DNA of 64,000 nt from Sphingobacteriales bacterium. GTDB taxonomy: Bacteria > Bacteroidota > Bacteroidia > Chitinophagales > UBA2359. A model generated the notes under the pieces. The model searched no databases. It had not been told where the DNA came from and saw only the letters and a list, made by a program, of their open reading frames with translations. Location: positions 179,281 to 243,280 of the forward strand of contig JADKCK010000003.1 in NCBI GenBank assembly GCA_016718845.1, in the 5' to 3' direction. Positions 53,830 through 63,545 of the stretch are shown in pieces. The position numbers and the translations under genes were made by a program. Position 1 is the stretch's first letter, and every line of letters begins with the position of its first letter.

Positions 53830-55188
53830 ATGAATAAACCTCGACATATTATTTTAGTTATTGCCGATAGTTTGCGTTACGATGCCGTTTATCGAAACCA
53901 AGACACGCTATTGCCTTATTTTGATGCCCATTCGGTGCAATTTATGCAAGCTCGGTCAAGTGGCTGTTGGACATTGCCCGCTACGGCATCGCTTTTTACG
54001 GGTTTGATGCCACATCAGCACGGAGCAACGAGCCAAACACGCTATGTGCGCACCGATGTGCCAACTATAGCCGAGCAACTCAAATCGCAGGGCTACGCCA
54101 CCTACCAAGTAACCGCCAATGTTGCCACCACCGATGTTTTTGGCTTACATAGGGGCTTTGACGAAGTACGCCGCATTTGGAAATTAGTGCCTGCACACTT
54201 CAACAATCTGCAAAAATTTTTGATGCTGATTGGCAAACCGCGTACCCGAAAAATGCTTTTTTCGAAAGATATGGTAACGCAAAAGCTAACCGAAGATGTA
54301 GAAATGCAAAAAACATGGCTGCAACTTACCCACCAGGATGTATTTAACGAAGCCCACAAAATTATTGCCCAGCAAAATGCCAAAAATCAACCTTGTTTTA
54401 TTTTCCTTAACCTCATGGAATCGCATTTTCCGTACCATGTAGGGGCAACTTTGGGTATGACCGCCGATGGCTTGATTAATAAACTGCGCGAAACAGTGTC
54501 GTTGTTTCACGTTATCAATCAAACATTTTTAACAACGGGTAAAACACACATAAAACCCGAAATGATGAAAATATTGCGCGAGCGCCAACGCAAAAGCTGG
54601 GAAATTATAGCTCCGGCTATCAATCAGTTTGCCCAAGAGGTGCATCAGGATACCGACAATATGGTGGTGTTTGGCGCCGACCATGGCGATAATTTTGGCG
54701 ACCAAGGTTGGGTCTATCACTTCTCGAATGTAACGGATGGCGGCAATAAAGTACCACTAATGATTTTGCCGCCCGGCGCAAAAAACGAACCACAAAACAT
54801 ACAAACCAACGTAAATACCAAAGACTTGTACCACACTTTGCTAAAACCTTTTGCTTTGGGCAATGGCACATCGTTGCTTACCGAAGCCCAAACGTCGGCA
54901 TCGGTTATGCAAAGCTATTGGTACAACAATAAAGGTAAAACGCTACCCCAATTTAAATACAACCAAATTGCCTTTGTCGAGGAGCAACACCGATACGTGT
55001 ACCGAAACAAACAATGGTTGTGGGCTCCTATTAGCAAAGACGGCGGTCGCGAACCCGAATTTGAAGCCCTACCACAAGGTGTTCAGCCACTTTACGACGC
55101 AGTGAAAGACATTACCCGCCGCAAAGAACTGCTTAAAATTTTGAACGATTTTTCGGTTTTTGCAGATAAAATAGGCACGGGGCAGTAA
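53830..55188 (+). CDS. Sulfatase-fold (alkaline phosphatase superfamily) enzyme
   Basis: 452 residues from ATG 53830 (MNKPRHIILVIADSLRYDAV). Metal ligands of the superfamily are visible: Asp13 in VIADSLR and, near the C-terminal half, FGADHGDNFGDQGWVYHF with the Asp-His pair. The nucleophile region reads ARSSGCWTLPATASLFTGLM: aligned to the sulfatase motif C/S-x-P-S-R-A-S-L-L-T-G, the formylglycine position is Thr48 and the Arg is Thr52. So it is unlikely to be an FGE-matured sulfatase; a phosphoesterase or phosphotransferase with Thr nucleophile is more likely. No signal peptide or helices are seen, so it may be cytoplasmic. Substrate unknown. Confidence 0.75.
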   Translation: MNKPRHIILVIADSLRYDAVYRNQDTLLPYFDAHSVQFMQARSSGCWTLPATASLFTGLMPHQHGATSQTRYVRTDVPTIAEQLKSQGYATYQVTANVATTDVFGLHRGFDEVRRIWKLVPAHFNNLQKFLMLIGKPRTRKMLFSKDMVTQKLTEDVEMQKTWLQLTHQDVFNEAHKIIAQQNAKNQPCFIFLNLMESHFPYHVGATLGMTADGLINKLRETVSLFHVINQTFLTTGKTHIKPEMMKILRERQRKSWEIIAPAINQFAQEVHQDTDNMVVFGADHGDNFGDQGWVYHFSNVTDGGNKVPLMILPPGAKNEPQNIQTNVNTKDLYHTLLKPFALGNGTSLLTEAQTSASVMQSYWYNNKGKTLPQFKYNQIAFVEEQHRYVYRNKQWLWAPISKDGGREPEFEALPQGVQPLYDAVKDITRRKELLKILNDFSVFADKIGTGQ

Positions 55189-55606
55189 TTGATATTATGC
55201 ACCATAGTGCGTAACAGCAGTTAATTACCTGCAAAAACACCATTTTTATCACCAAATGCGGCTTAAAGTAATCGCTATTAAATAACGTACCAATCTATAC
55301 AGCCGTCTGTGTTAAATAGCTATCGTTTTTTTGGGCAAAAAGATGGTTATCTAATTGACAACTAAAAACTTGTTTTTTTATAATTTCACCCCTTCGGGGT
55401 TAAAAATACAGTTGTTACCTATTTTCTATAATAATACCACCCCTTCGGGGTTAAAATACCTTGCTTTAAACCCCGAAGGAGTGATACATTTTTTTGTATT
55501 TTTTGAGCAAATGGCAAAGTGTCAAATTCGTACTTTATTTTTATTGCGTTACTTATTTTATTGCATAGTTTATGATAAGGTGCAGTTCATAAAACTTACA
55601 AACCTT
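55189..55606. other. Intergenic region with CCCCTTCGGGG repeats
   Basis: No gene. Two direct copies of caccccttcggggttaaaa (55387-55405, 55438-55456) and one inverted copy (55465-55483). The palindromic CCCGAAGGGG-type core is a common Bacteroidota dispersed repeat. Confidence 0.7.
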
Positions 55607-55642
55607 AAAAAGGTGCAACCACAAATGTAGTTGCACCTTTTT
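55607..55642. terminator. Terminator after the 3-hydroxyacyl-CoA dehydrogenase gene
   Basis: A 13-bp stem (55607-55619 with 55630-55642), 10-base loop, A and T runs on both sides. Confidence 0.85.
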
Positions 55643-55686
55643 ATTTTTAGGGTTATGCCGTAACTTACAGCCTACAGCCAAGCATT

Positions 55687-56541
55687 TCAATACTCATAAA
55701 ATCCTTTACCTGTTTTTCGTCCATGGTGTCCAGCTTCTACCTTTTGTTGTTGAATACGGCTTGGTCTAAAACGCGGTGCATAATGAAACGAGTCGAACAT
55801 AGATTTAGTAACCGAAAAGTTGACATCAACGCCAATTAAATCCATTAATTTAAAAGCCCCCATTTTAAACCCACACGACTCCAGCAGTGCGTCTATGGTT
55901 TGGTGGTCGGCAACACCCTCTTCTAGCAGTTGCAGTGCCTCTACATAATAATGGCGTGCCACTCGGTTTACAATAAAACCGGGTGCATCGTTGGCGGTAA
56001 CGGGCACTTTACCCATTTTTTCGGTTAGTTGTCTAATAGTTTCTACCACCTGCGGCGAGGTACTTGGTGCGGCAATAACCTCTACCAAGCGCATAAGATG
56101 AGCGGGGTTAAAAAAGTGCATGCCCACTATACGCTCCGGATTAGGCAAGTGTGCGGCAAGGCGCGTAATAGGTATTGAAGATGTGTTAGTTGCCAAGATA
56201 CAATTGGGGGCATTATTTTTAGCTATTTGTTGAAACGCTTCAAGTTTAATGTCCAAGTTTTCGATGATAGCCTCTATAAACACATCGGCTTGCAAATCGG
56301 CAAAAAAGTTGGTGGTATAAATGCGGCTTAGGGCAGCCTGTTGTGCATTGGCACTTAGTTTGTTTCGTTTAACCGCTTCGGCAAGGTTGGCTTCTATACT
56401 TGCCATGGCGCGGGGCAACATACGAGGCTCAATGTCAAACAAAATAGTTTCGTAGCCTGCCAAGGCGCTTACCTGTGCAATGCCACTACCCATGGTACCG
56501 GCACCAATTATTGCAATTTTTTTTATTTCGTTTAGTTGCAT
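55687..56541 (-). CDS. 3-Hydroxybutyryl-CoA dehydrogenase family protein
   Basis: 284 residues, the usual size of the short 3-hydroxyacyl-CoA dehydrogenases (Hbd/PaaH). The NAD-binding Rossmann motif is IAIIGAGTMGSGIAQVSALA (about 9-28). ATNTSSIPITRLAAHLPNPE and VGMHFFNPAHLMRLVEVIAA carry the catalytic His-Glu pair (the His of MHFFNP). The C-terminal domain contains DAPGFIVNRVARHYYVEALQ and ends GHHGRKTGKGFYEY, diagnostic of the family. It oxidises 3-hydroxyacyl-CoA in fatty acid, butyrate or phenylacetate metabolism; context does not decide which. TATCTTTG lies 18 bases upstream. Confidence 0.95.
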   Translation of the reverse strand: MQLNEIKKIAIIGAGTMGSGIAQVSALAGYETILFDIEPRMLPRAMASIEANLAEAVKRNKLSANAQQAALSRIYTTNFFADLQADVFIEAIIENLDIKLEAFQQIAKNNAPNCILATNTSSIPITRLAAHLPNPERIVGMHFFNPAHLMRLVEVIAAPSTSPQVVETIRQLTEKMGKVPVTANDAPGFIVNRVARHYYVEALQLLEEGVADHQTIDALLESCGFKMGAFKLMDLIGVDVNFSVTKSMFDSFHYAPRFRPSRIQQQKVEAGHHGRKTGKGFYEY

Positions 56542-56558
56542 AATGCTCTGTTTGGTGT

Positions 56559-56606
56559 CAAAGATACTATGTTTTTCGCATTGTTGTGCAAAAAGTTGTA
56601 ACTTTG
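56559..56606. promoter_or_regulatory. Divergent promoter pair (dehydrogenase and Nudix genes)
   Basis: TATCTTTG on the minus strand (56559-56566) serves the dehydrogenase; TAACTTTG on the plus strand (56599-56606) serves the Nudix gene. The two elements are 32 bases apart, so a single bound regulator could affect both. Confidence 0.55.
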
Positions 56607-56697
56607 CACCTTAATTGTTACGTTTTATTGTTTTTACGTCAAAACAACCATAAGTGAGCCTAAAAACGTACTTATCAATAGCTTTAATTTTCTTATT

Positions 56698-57393
56698 ATG
56701 CCATACACCTACGAGTACCCACGCCCAGCCGTAACCGTTGATTGTGTTGTATTGGGCTTTGACCCCAGCGAGCGCGACCTAAAAGTGCTACTTATAAAGC
56801 GCTTATCCGAGCCATACAAAAACCAATGGGCGTTGCCAGGTGGTTTTGTAGACATGGACGAGAGCCTAGAAACTGCCGCCCTGCGCGAGTTAGAAGAAGA
56901 AACCGGTGTTGCCAACATTTTTTTAGAGCAACTCTACACCTTTGGCACACCCAACCGCGACCCGCGCGGTCGCGTAATTTCGGTTGCCTACTACGCCCTT
57001 ATTTCGTTGGGTAGCAAAACCATTAGGGCAGCCTCTGATGCCAAAGATGTACAATGGTTTTCTATCAATCATCTACCAGCCTTGGCATTCGACCATTCGC
57101 TTATTTTGGCAAGCGCTTTGCAACGTTTGCGAGGCAAGGTGCGTTATGTACCTATTGGCTTTGAGTTATTACCCGACTATTTCGCCCTGTCGCAGTTGCA
57201 ACAACTCTACGAAACCATCTTAGAAACAACTTTAGATAAGCGCAATTTTAGAAAAAAAATATTGCGCATGGATGTACTAAAAGAAACCGATAATTACCAA
57301 CAAGGGGTAGCCCACCGTGCAGCACGGCTGTATCGTTTTGATGAACAAAAGTACGAACAGCTAGTAAAAGAAGGATTTAGCTTTGAATTATAA
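56698..57393 (+). CDS. Nudix hydrolase with NrtR-like winged-helix C-terminus
   Basis: 231 residues. The Nudix box is complete: GGFVDMDESLETAALRELEE followed by ETGV, with the R-E-x-x-E-E metal-binding set (about 46-69). Upstream is PAVTVDCVVLGFDPSERDLK. The C-terminal part (about 150-231, YFALSQLQQLYETILETTLD, KRNFRKKILRMDVLKETDN) forms the winged helix of the NrtR family. NrtR members are ADP-ribose-sensing repressors of NAD genes or other sugar genes in Bacteroidota; some remain enzymes. With an intact Nudix box it may be catalytic, but a regulator role is the more usual one for this two-domain layout. Confidence 0.92.
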   Translation: MPYTYEYPRPAVTVDCVVLGFDPSERDLKVLLIKRLSEPYKNQWALPGGFVDMDESLETAALRELEEETGVANIFLEQLYTFGTPNRDPRGRVISVAYYALISLGSKTIRAASDAKDVQWFSINHLPALAFDHSLILASALQRLRGKVRYVPIGFELLPDYFALSQLQQLYETILETTLDKRNFRKKILRMDVLKETDNYQQGVAHRAARLYRFDEQKYEQLVKEGFSFEL

Positions 57394-57466
57394 TAAGTGT
57401 TAGGTTTGTATTTGGGCGTGATAATATATTTACATTAATTAAAAAATGTTAACTTATTAACCCCAA

Positions 57467-57489
57467 CCTAATTGTTAGTAACAATTAGG
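57467..57489. promoter_or_regulatory. Perfect 11-bp palindrome (CCTAATTGTTA-G-TAACAATTAGG)
   Basis: Both arms match exactly around one central base, 74 bases after the Nudix/NrtR-like stop. It may be an operator for a dimeric regulator or the core of a terminator without a U-run. The remaining roughly 300 bases to 57772 hold no gene. Confidence 0.5.
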
Positions 57490-57772
57490 CTTAAATAGGG
57501 TATCTGAATGATTTAAAATTACAAAAAAACGTAATTTTATTGCAAAAAACTTGGTGATTTTGAAAAAAAGCCTTTACTTTGCCTTCTTATTTTTGCACCT
57601 AAACAAAAGCCAGCATATTTCTGTTAAACAATATTTAGTTTTAAACAAAACAAGAGAATAAGACGATGATTCGTGTTGATTCGTTGAACAACACATAACC
57701 ACTTTTCGATTTGCTTGATACGTATTGAGCAAAATTAACGAAATATTGATTTCTATGTTTCATCTTAGCTCA

Positions 57773-58552
57773 ATGAAAAACATTTTTGCCTTTTCGTTTG
57801 TCTTTTTTTTATCCACCAATACCTATTTGCAACCCATGTATGGCGTTTCGAATAGTAGTAATAATGACAAAAAAGACAAAGACAATCCAGGGTATGTGTA
57901 CAAAGTAAAAGGCTTTACAGTAACCTACGAAAACACTTCGCCCGAACGCGAAGGGTATAGCTTTATATGGGATTTTGGCGACGGAACCGTAACCGACCAA
58001 CCTAATAATGTAGAGCATACCTACGACGCAATGGGGTATTTTCAGACGTGCTTAACCGTATTAAATGAAAAAAAAGAAATAGTTGAAAAAAAATGCAAAT
58101 ATGTAGAGATACTAGACCCCGATTTATGCGAAACTACCTGGGAGCCTGTTTGCGGTTGCGATAACCAAACGTATGTAAACACCTGTTTTGCAGCTAATTA
58201 TTATGGGGTATATTATTGGGTGCCTGGTCCCTGCTCCGAAATTGACTATACCCTAACCCCCGATTTTTACCCACAGCGCTACTCCATGCGGTGCAATACC
58301 TAAATACATCGGTGGGTAACTACGACAACTATGTTTGGAACCTTGGCGATGGCAATACCACCGAACAACGAAACCCCTGCACCACTATAAAGCAGCGGGT
58401 ACTTACCACGTTTGCCTAACCGTAAGTAGCCTTGTAACTACCCTCGAGCGCCAAATTTGCTACGACGTAGAAGTATGCGACACACCTATGCCGCCTTCTG
58501 CCCACTTATTGATACCCTTAAAAAACGCCTACCCGACTCAGTGCCCAAATAA
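57773..58552 (+). pseudogene. Secreted PKD-Kazal-PKD protein (three frameshifts)
   Basis: Begins MKNIFAFSFVFFLSTNTYLQ, a signal peptide. First PKD domain: FTVTYENTSPEREGYSFIWD then FGDGTVTDQPNNVEHTYDA. A Kazal-like inhibitor domain follows with CETTWEPVCGCDNQTYVNTC and further Cys (PVCG, TC, GPC). A second PKD domain is found in the next frame (DNYVWNLGDGNTTEQRNP then LHHYKAAGTYHVCLTVSSL). The C-terminus restored by reading through the last indel is AAFCPLIDTLKKRLPDSVPK, TAA at 58550-58552. The repaired length is about 260 residues. Likely exported. The gene lies 52 bases upstream of an MsbA-type exporter. Confidence 0.65.
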
Positions 58553-58604
58553 TTTGTACTCAATAAACCACACAAAACGCACCACAAACTACTTCAATTC
58601 TTAC

Positions 58605-60426
58605 ATGAAAACCTTTTTACGAGTGCTGCGCCGCTTATTGCTATACAAACGGCAAGTGGTGTTGCATGTGTTTTTCAATTTATTAACTATCTCTTTTTCG
58701 TTGGTATCACTAGCTATGGTGATGCCTTTTTTGTCGTTATTATTTGATAAACAAAAACTAGAACTTACCAAACCTGTTTTTTCGTTATCGGCAACTTGGG
58801 CGATAGCCTTTTTTAACTATCAAGTTAGCCAAACTATTGTGCAACAAGGCAAAGTACAAGCATTGTTGTTGGTTTGTGTGTGGTGTCGGTGGTGTTTTTT
58901 TTCAAAAACTTGTTTCTTTATGCCTCTAAATATGTTATGTCTAACATCCGAAACGGGGTAGTGCGCGATTTACGCAACCAAACTTTCCAAAAAATTACCC
59001 AATTATCGCTCGCTTATTTCTCGAACGAAAAAAAAGGCGACCTGATGACCCGTTTAACGGTTGATGTGCAAGAGGTAGAAACAGGCATTATTAGCGTACT
59101 CGAAACCACCATACGCGAGCCATTAACCATACTCACTTTTTTGGCAGCCATGTTTTTTATCAGCCCTTTGCTTACCTTGTTTGTGCTGTTTGTGCTGCCC
59201 ATGAGCGGTTTTATTATTGGTAGAATTGGCAAAACCCTCAAAAAAAAATCGCACCTTGCCCAACAACAATTGGGCATTATATTGTCAATCATAGACGAAA
59301 CACTGTCGGGTTTGCGAATTGTAAAAGGCTTTAATGCCGAAAAACGCAATCTGCCAAATTTAGCCAACAAAACCAAAACCACTACGACATAAATGGGCAT
59401 GATGCGCCGCGAGCTATCATCGCCATTATCCGAGTTTTGAGCATTGTGGTGGTGTGCTATTAATGCCGTATATTGGCGGACGAATGGTGCTTTCGCAATC
59501 AACAACCTTAACCGCCGAAGCTTTTATTGGGTTTATGCTCATTTTTCGCAAATACTAAATCCAGCAAAAGCCTTTACCGCCACCCTATTACAACATACAA
59601 AAGGTTTGGCATCGGTTGAGCTTATAGAGCAAGTATTGAACGCCCCGTTACCGTGCAGGAGTTGCCAAATGCCAAAGCAATTACTGGTTTTGAGCAAAAT
59701 ATTGAGTTTCGCGATGTTTCGTTTAGTTATGGTAACAAAATGGTGTTGCAAAATATAAACATAAATTTGCCTAAAGGTAAAATGTTAGCACTTGTTGGTC
59801 ATTCGGGTGCGGGTAAATCTACCCTCGCCGACTTACTACCCCGCTTTTACGACCCTACCAACGGGCAAATTTTGATTGACCAAACCAACCTAACCCAATG
59901 CAAAATAACCGACCTGCGCGCCCTTATGGGTATTGTAACCCAAGAGCCGGTATTGTTTAACGATACTGTTTTTAATAATATAGCCTTTGGCACCACCGAC
60001 AATATAAGCCCCGAACAAGTAGAACAAGCAGCCCGAGCCGCCAACGCCCACGATTTTATTGTGCAATTGCCACAAGGCTACCAAACCAATATTGGCGACC
60101 GAGGTACCAAACTAAGCGGCGGCGAGCGCCAACGTTTGACCATTGCAAGGGCAATACTCAAAAATCCGCCCATACTTATCCTCGACGAAGCCACTTCGTC
60201 GCTCGATACACAATCCGAAAAATTAGTGCAAGATGCCTTAGCTAAACTAATGCAAAACCGCACCGCTATTGTTATTGCCCACCGCCTATCAACGGTGCAA
60301 CACGCCGACGAAATTGTGGTACTGCAACAAGGGCAAATTATAGAGCGAGGCAATCACCACAGCTTAATGCAGCAAGCAAACGGTGTTTATAAAAAATTGG
60401 TTAGCTTGCAATTTGTAGAAGATTGA
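58605..60426 (+). pseudogene. MsbA-type ABC transporter, half-size exporter (frameshifted)
   Basis: ATG at 58605 (MKTFLRVLRRLLLYKRQVVL). Helices from the first ~140 residues are followed by a frame change near 58875 (ISNIRNGVVRDLRNQTFQKI, a coupling helix), further changes near 59395, 59460 and 59650, then a complete nucleotide-binding domain: Walker A ALVGHSGAGKSTLADLLPRF, Q-loop VTQEPVLFNDTVFNN, signature TKLSGGERQRLTIARAI, Walker B PPILILDEATSSLDTQSEK, and the H-loop AHRLSTVQHADEIVVL. The joined length of about 607 residues fits MsbA and related lipid or drug exporters. Substrate unknown; MsbA proper moves lipid A. The ATPase half is intact, and the breaks look like indel errors. Confidence 0.8.
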
Positions 60427-60445
60427 TATTACTTTAATTAAAGTA

Positions 60446-60489
60446 AAAACGCATCTAAATAAACAAAAAGTTTTATTTAGATGCGTTTT
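60446..60489 (+). terminator. Terminator after the ABC transporter
   Basis: A perfect 18-bp stem (60446-60463 with 60472-60489), 8-base loop, followed by T-rich sequence, 20 bases after the stop codon. Confidence 0.9.
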
Positions 60490-60624
60490 GTTGTTTGTGG
60501 CTAAAACTTTTTACCTGATTTATTTGTAATATTCCATGCAAGTCCTATTTGGGTTCGTCTGTTATTCTGTTAGTTTATTGGTTACAACATTACTGCCAAT
60601 GGCTGTTATTAGTAGTTGTTTTTT

Positions 60625-61292
60625 TCAATATACGGTCATATCAAGTTCGTCAAAGTCACTAATTTCAGATAGTTTGATAAGTTTACTTTACAGATAAATT
60701 TTTCCAAGTCTCTTTATATCTTTCTTTGCCGTCACTTGCTACTTTGAGGGCTTTTTTATCAATTTCTTTTGCTTAAAAAGTTAATACTTTCTTTCATCAA
60801 AAGTAACACAATCAAAAACAAAATTGCTCTATAACCTGCGTCATAACCAATTAATTCAAAATCTGAATTTTAAACCTGAACGTATATGTCCAATATCCAT
60901 ATCTACCGTGTGTATAATGAGCATACAATTTCCCATTTTAATTTCAACAGATAGTTCTGGTGCAAAATAAACGCCTCCGTCTTCGTTTTCAGAAGAAAAA
61001 CAGTCATAATTTTTATAGCCAATTCATAATAGTCATTTTTTTGAACAAAACAATAATGCCTCTTCGATTTCGGTCTAACTATCCACTGATATTCGTCTGT
61101 AATGATTTTATTACGGTCTGTTCCTTTATGATAAGAACACAATCTTCAACTCCATCTTTGTTCAAGTCACCATTTATTTTTCAAAAACCACAAATCCTTC
61201 GGGTAAAAAATCAGTCGGATTTTGCTTTTGTTCAACTTGTCCAAAACCATTGTCGTCAAAGTTGTTATTAAAAGGGTTAGTATTTTTTTCAT
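60625..61292 (-). pseudogene. Secreted protein of unknown family (heavily frameshifted)
   Basis: Starts near 61292 (MKKILTLL, likely signal peptide) and ends at TGA 60625-60627. Coding sense, read across at least four frames, gives LPEGFVVFEKINGDLNKDGV and EDCVLIIKGTDRNKIITDEY, then VRPKSKRHYCFVQKNDYYEL and a segment like SSENEDGGVYFAPELSVEIK. I recognise the NGDLNKDGVEDCVL motif as part of a conserved Bacteroidota secreted protein whose role is not known. Limits are approximate. It lies downstream of an IS110-type element on the same strand. Confidence 0.45.
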
Positions 61293-61362
61293 TGTGTTTT
61301 TATATGTATTTTATTGCTATATTTTAAGACTTGGCGATGAACTGTGTTAAAAAACAAGAAAA

Positions 61363-62370
61363 TCAATCAATTTTTTTTGGTTTAATATAATTAGGGTTAT
61401 ATTTTTCACCTGATTTGGCAACGCCAAAGATAATACGTAATAATTTGTGATGACAAAGTAAGAGCCACTTTCCGTTTTTGCCTTTGGCGATGAGTCGAGT
61501 ATACAAATCTTTGCATTGAGGATTATATCGAATGGCTGACCTAGCACAGTTAAAAAGTAGCGCCTTGACCTGTCCGACTCCTTGTCTGGGTATTTTTGAA
61601 CCTTTTCGGACAGAACTCCCCGATCTGTTCTCGGTTGGACATAGTCCAATAAATTTTGCGACTTCTTTGGCGTTTTTAAAATTAGCAAAACCACCAGTAA
61701 CTGCTACCACCGCACGAGCAGTAGTGTGTTTAACACATTTGATAGTAGAGATATTATCAATCATCTCTTTGTAGTTATCATTAGCTAATTGATCAATCTG
61801 AGTTTGTAGTTCTTTGATTTGTGCATCTATTTGCTCTTTTCTATTTTGCCAAATAGTTGCTATCGCTTCGTTTAGATGAAGAAGTGATTTTGGAGTGTAT
61901 TTGGTTTTCGAGACGCCTTTTGTCCTTTTTAGGCATTTAAGGCACCTCCAAAAGCTGGTTTAGCTGCTCTTTTTCGACACTTGGCATCACAAAGCAAGGT
62001 GGTTGCTTCATCTGTCCAAACTGCATTGAGTGCTTTTGCGGCTTGTTTATCGTTTAAAGTGGTCATGTTTTGCGAGCTTATAAAGCCTTTGCTTTGCACC
62101 GGATTGATAACAGAAAACATAATCTTATTATCATGTAGTGCGTGTTTTAGGGGCATCTCCGTGGTTCCGTAGCTTCCATAACAAGATGTATCTTAAACTT
62201 TTGCTTGCCAGCATTTTGAGATATTCTACCAGCTTTTGTAGTTGTTGCTAACTACTTTATGATTGCCTTTTTTTTCATCTTCGTAGTAAAGTCCACCACT
62301 TTGTTGCTAATATCAGCTCCATGTAACAAATACCTACTTTTTTTGTAACCGTTTTTTGTGATCGTGACAT
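61363..62370 (-). mobile_element. IS110-family transposase (frame-broken)
   Basis: ATG near 62370 (MSRSQKTVTKKVGI), then across frames ADISNKVVDF (first catalytic Asp of the RuvC-like DEDD domain) and a central helical part. The C-terminal Transposase_20 domain is intact: TARAVVAVTGGFANFKNAKE, VAKFIGLCPTENRSGSSVRK with the catalytic Ser in the N-R-S-G-S-S motif, FNCARSAIRYNPQCKDLYTR and LIAKGKNGKWLLLCHHKLLR, ending at 61363. The joined length of about 336 residues is typical for IS110 proteins. Serine-dependent recombinases of this family use an element-encoded bridge RNA to choose target and donor. IS ends could not be located. Confidence 0.75.
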
Positions 62371-62700
62371 GATAAAAATGTTTAAATGCGTTAAAAAATG
62401 GTAATGGCACTAGACCATTGTGTTACATAAACCAAGAAAACATCATTAGGATACTATCATCGTAACGCAGGCTCGGGGCCTATTGAACTGTCCAGTCTTG
62501 AATGATGTAGGGAGTAGTTATTATCATCGCCAACGGTATCTTTGTACCAGATGTGGTTTCTATTTTCCTCTACTCCCTTTTTCTTAGCCTTTTGACACGC
62601 AAATATACGCTTTCTCCTTTGAAGTTGCAAACGTACGATGTGGCGATTTTCGCTACACATATTGATGCCTAGAACCCATGTTTAATTAAGCACACCACGA
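62371..62700 (-). ncRNA. Candidate bridge RNA region upstream of the IS110 transposase
   Basis: IS110-group elements encode a structured bridge RNA in the non-coding end upstream of the recombinase. Here the roughly 330 bases upstream of the transposase contain a 9-bp stem (agggagtag 62509-62517 with ctactccct 62570-62578) enclosing a 52-base loop with an inner hairpin ggta-tctttg-tacc. That is the kind of stem with internal loop that presents target or donor sequence. No guide-target match can be tested here, so this is a proposal only. Confidence 0.3.
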
Positions 62701-62799
62701 AGTAGCACCGTAGGTAAAGGTGTTTGTGGAGAACGAAATCGCAATTTTGCCACCACAAAGTAGCAGTTAAGCTAAACCCCTGTTAGCGGTTCGGGCTTT

Positions 62800-63545
62800 T
62801 TTTGCAGTTATTTCCATTTCTCAGTGTTACTAAATGTTTCTAAAGATAGTTTAGTTTCTATAAATTCTCCTTCTGTTTTCATTTTTTGTTATATGCTTCA
62901 TCTGCTAAATATAATAAGGCTTCAAAATCCATTTCTTTTGGCATATTTGTCGGATTTGTTAATACCTGATTGAAAAATCTTTGCCATTAGCAACAACGCA
63001 ACATCTTACATATAAAAAAGTAGTCAGTTGAAAAGTCTTTTTTTTCTCCTTTGTACGAATCGGGTCCAATGTTTGAAGTATAAATTAAACCGTCAAGTTC
63101 ATATAGTTTTGCTGATAGTACCATCGGCGAATTGTTTATTGTCGTCAATGGTCATAGAAATAAGTTTTTTTTTGAGAGCCGGTTCCAAAACTGCACCATC
63201 TGTTACCGCTTGTTTTCAGTGAAACTTGAAATGATTTCTCTAGAACACTTCTCCGTCCATTGGTTTGTATTCCAAAATTTGTTTACAGAAATATTTTTCA
63301 AGTCGTTACGTTTCTGAATATCCTTTTGTTAATTTTCTCTTTAATAAGTTTCTCAACTCCTCTTAAAGCATTCTTCTTTTGTTAAAAATCCTTCATTACT
63401 TCGTCCGTTAGTTCCAAGTTTACTCCCATTGAACAAAATATTTTCGTCAAACTGTCTAATAATCCAAAAATTTATTTGAGTTTCGTTTGCTTAGTTAATG
63501 AATATTCTTTCCATTTTGGGCCTTACAAATATTTTCTTTATCTAT
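62800..63545 (-). other. Degraded minus-strand stretch with traces of an unknown gene
   Basis: Fragments such as LYELDGLIYTSNIGPDSYKG and MPKEMDFEALLYLADEAYNK are coding-like but spread over several frames. I do not recognise the protein. It follows the S41-like fragment on the same strand. Confidence 0.3.

Noticed and set aside
53960..54000. Cys46 as the formylglycine residue of a type I sulfatase
   Set aside because: Alignment to P-x-R/A-S-L-x-T-G places Thr48, not Cys46, at the modified position, and the motif Arg is absent.
62770..62800. A tRNA-like TTCGGGC segment
   Set aside because: No acceptor stem or anticodon arm pairs around it.
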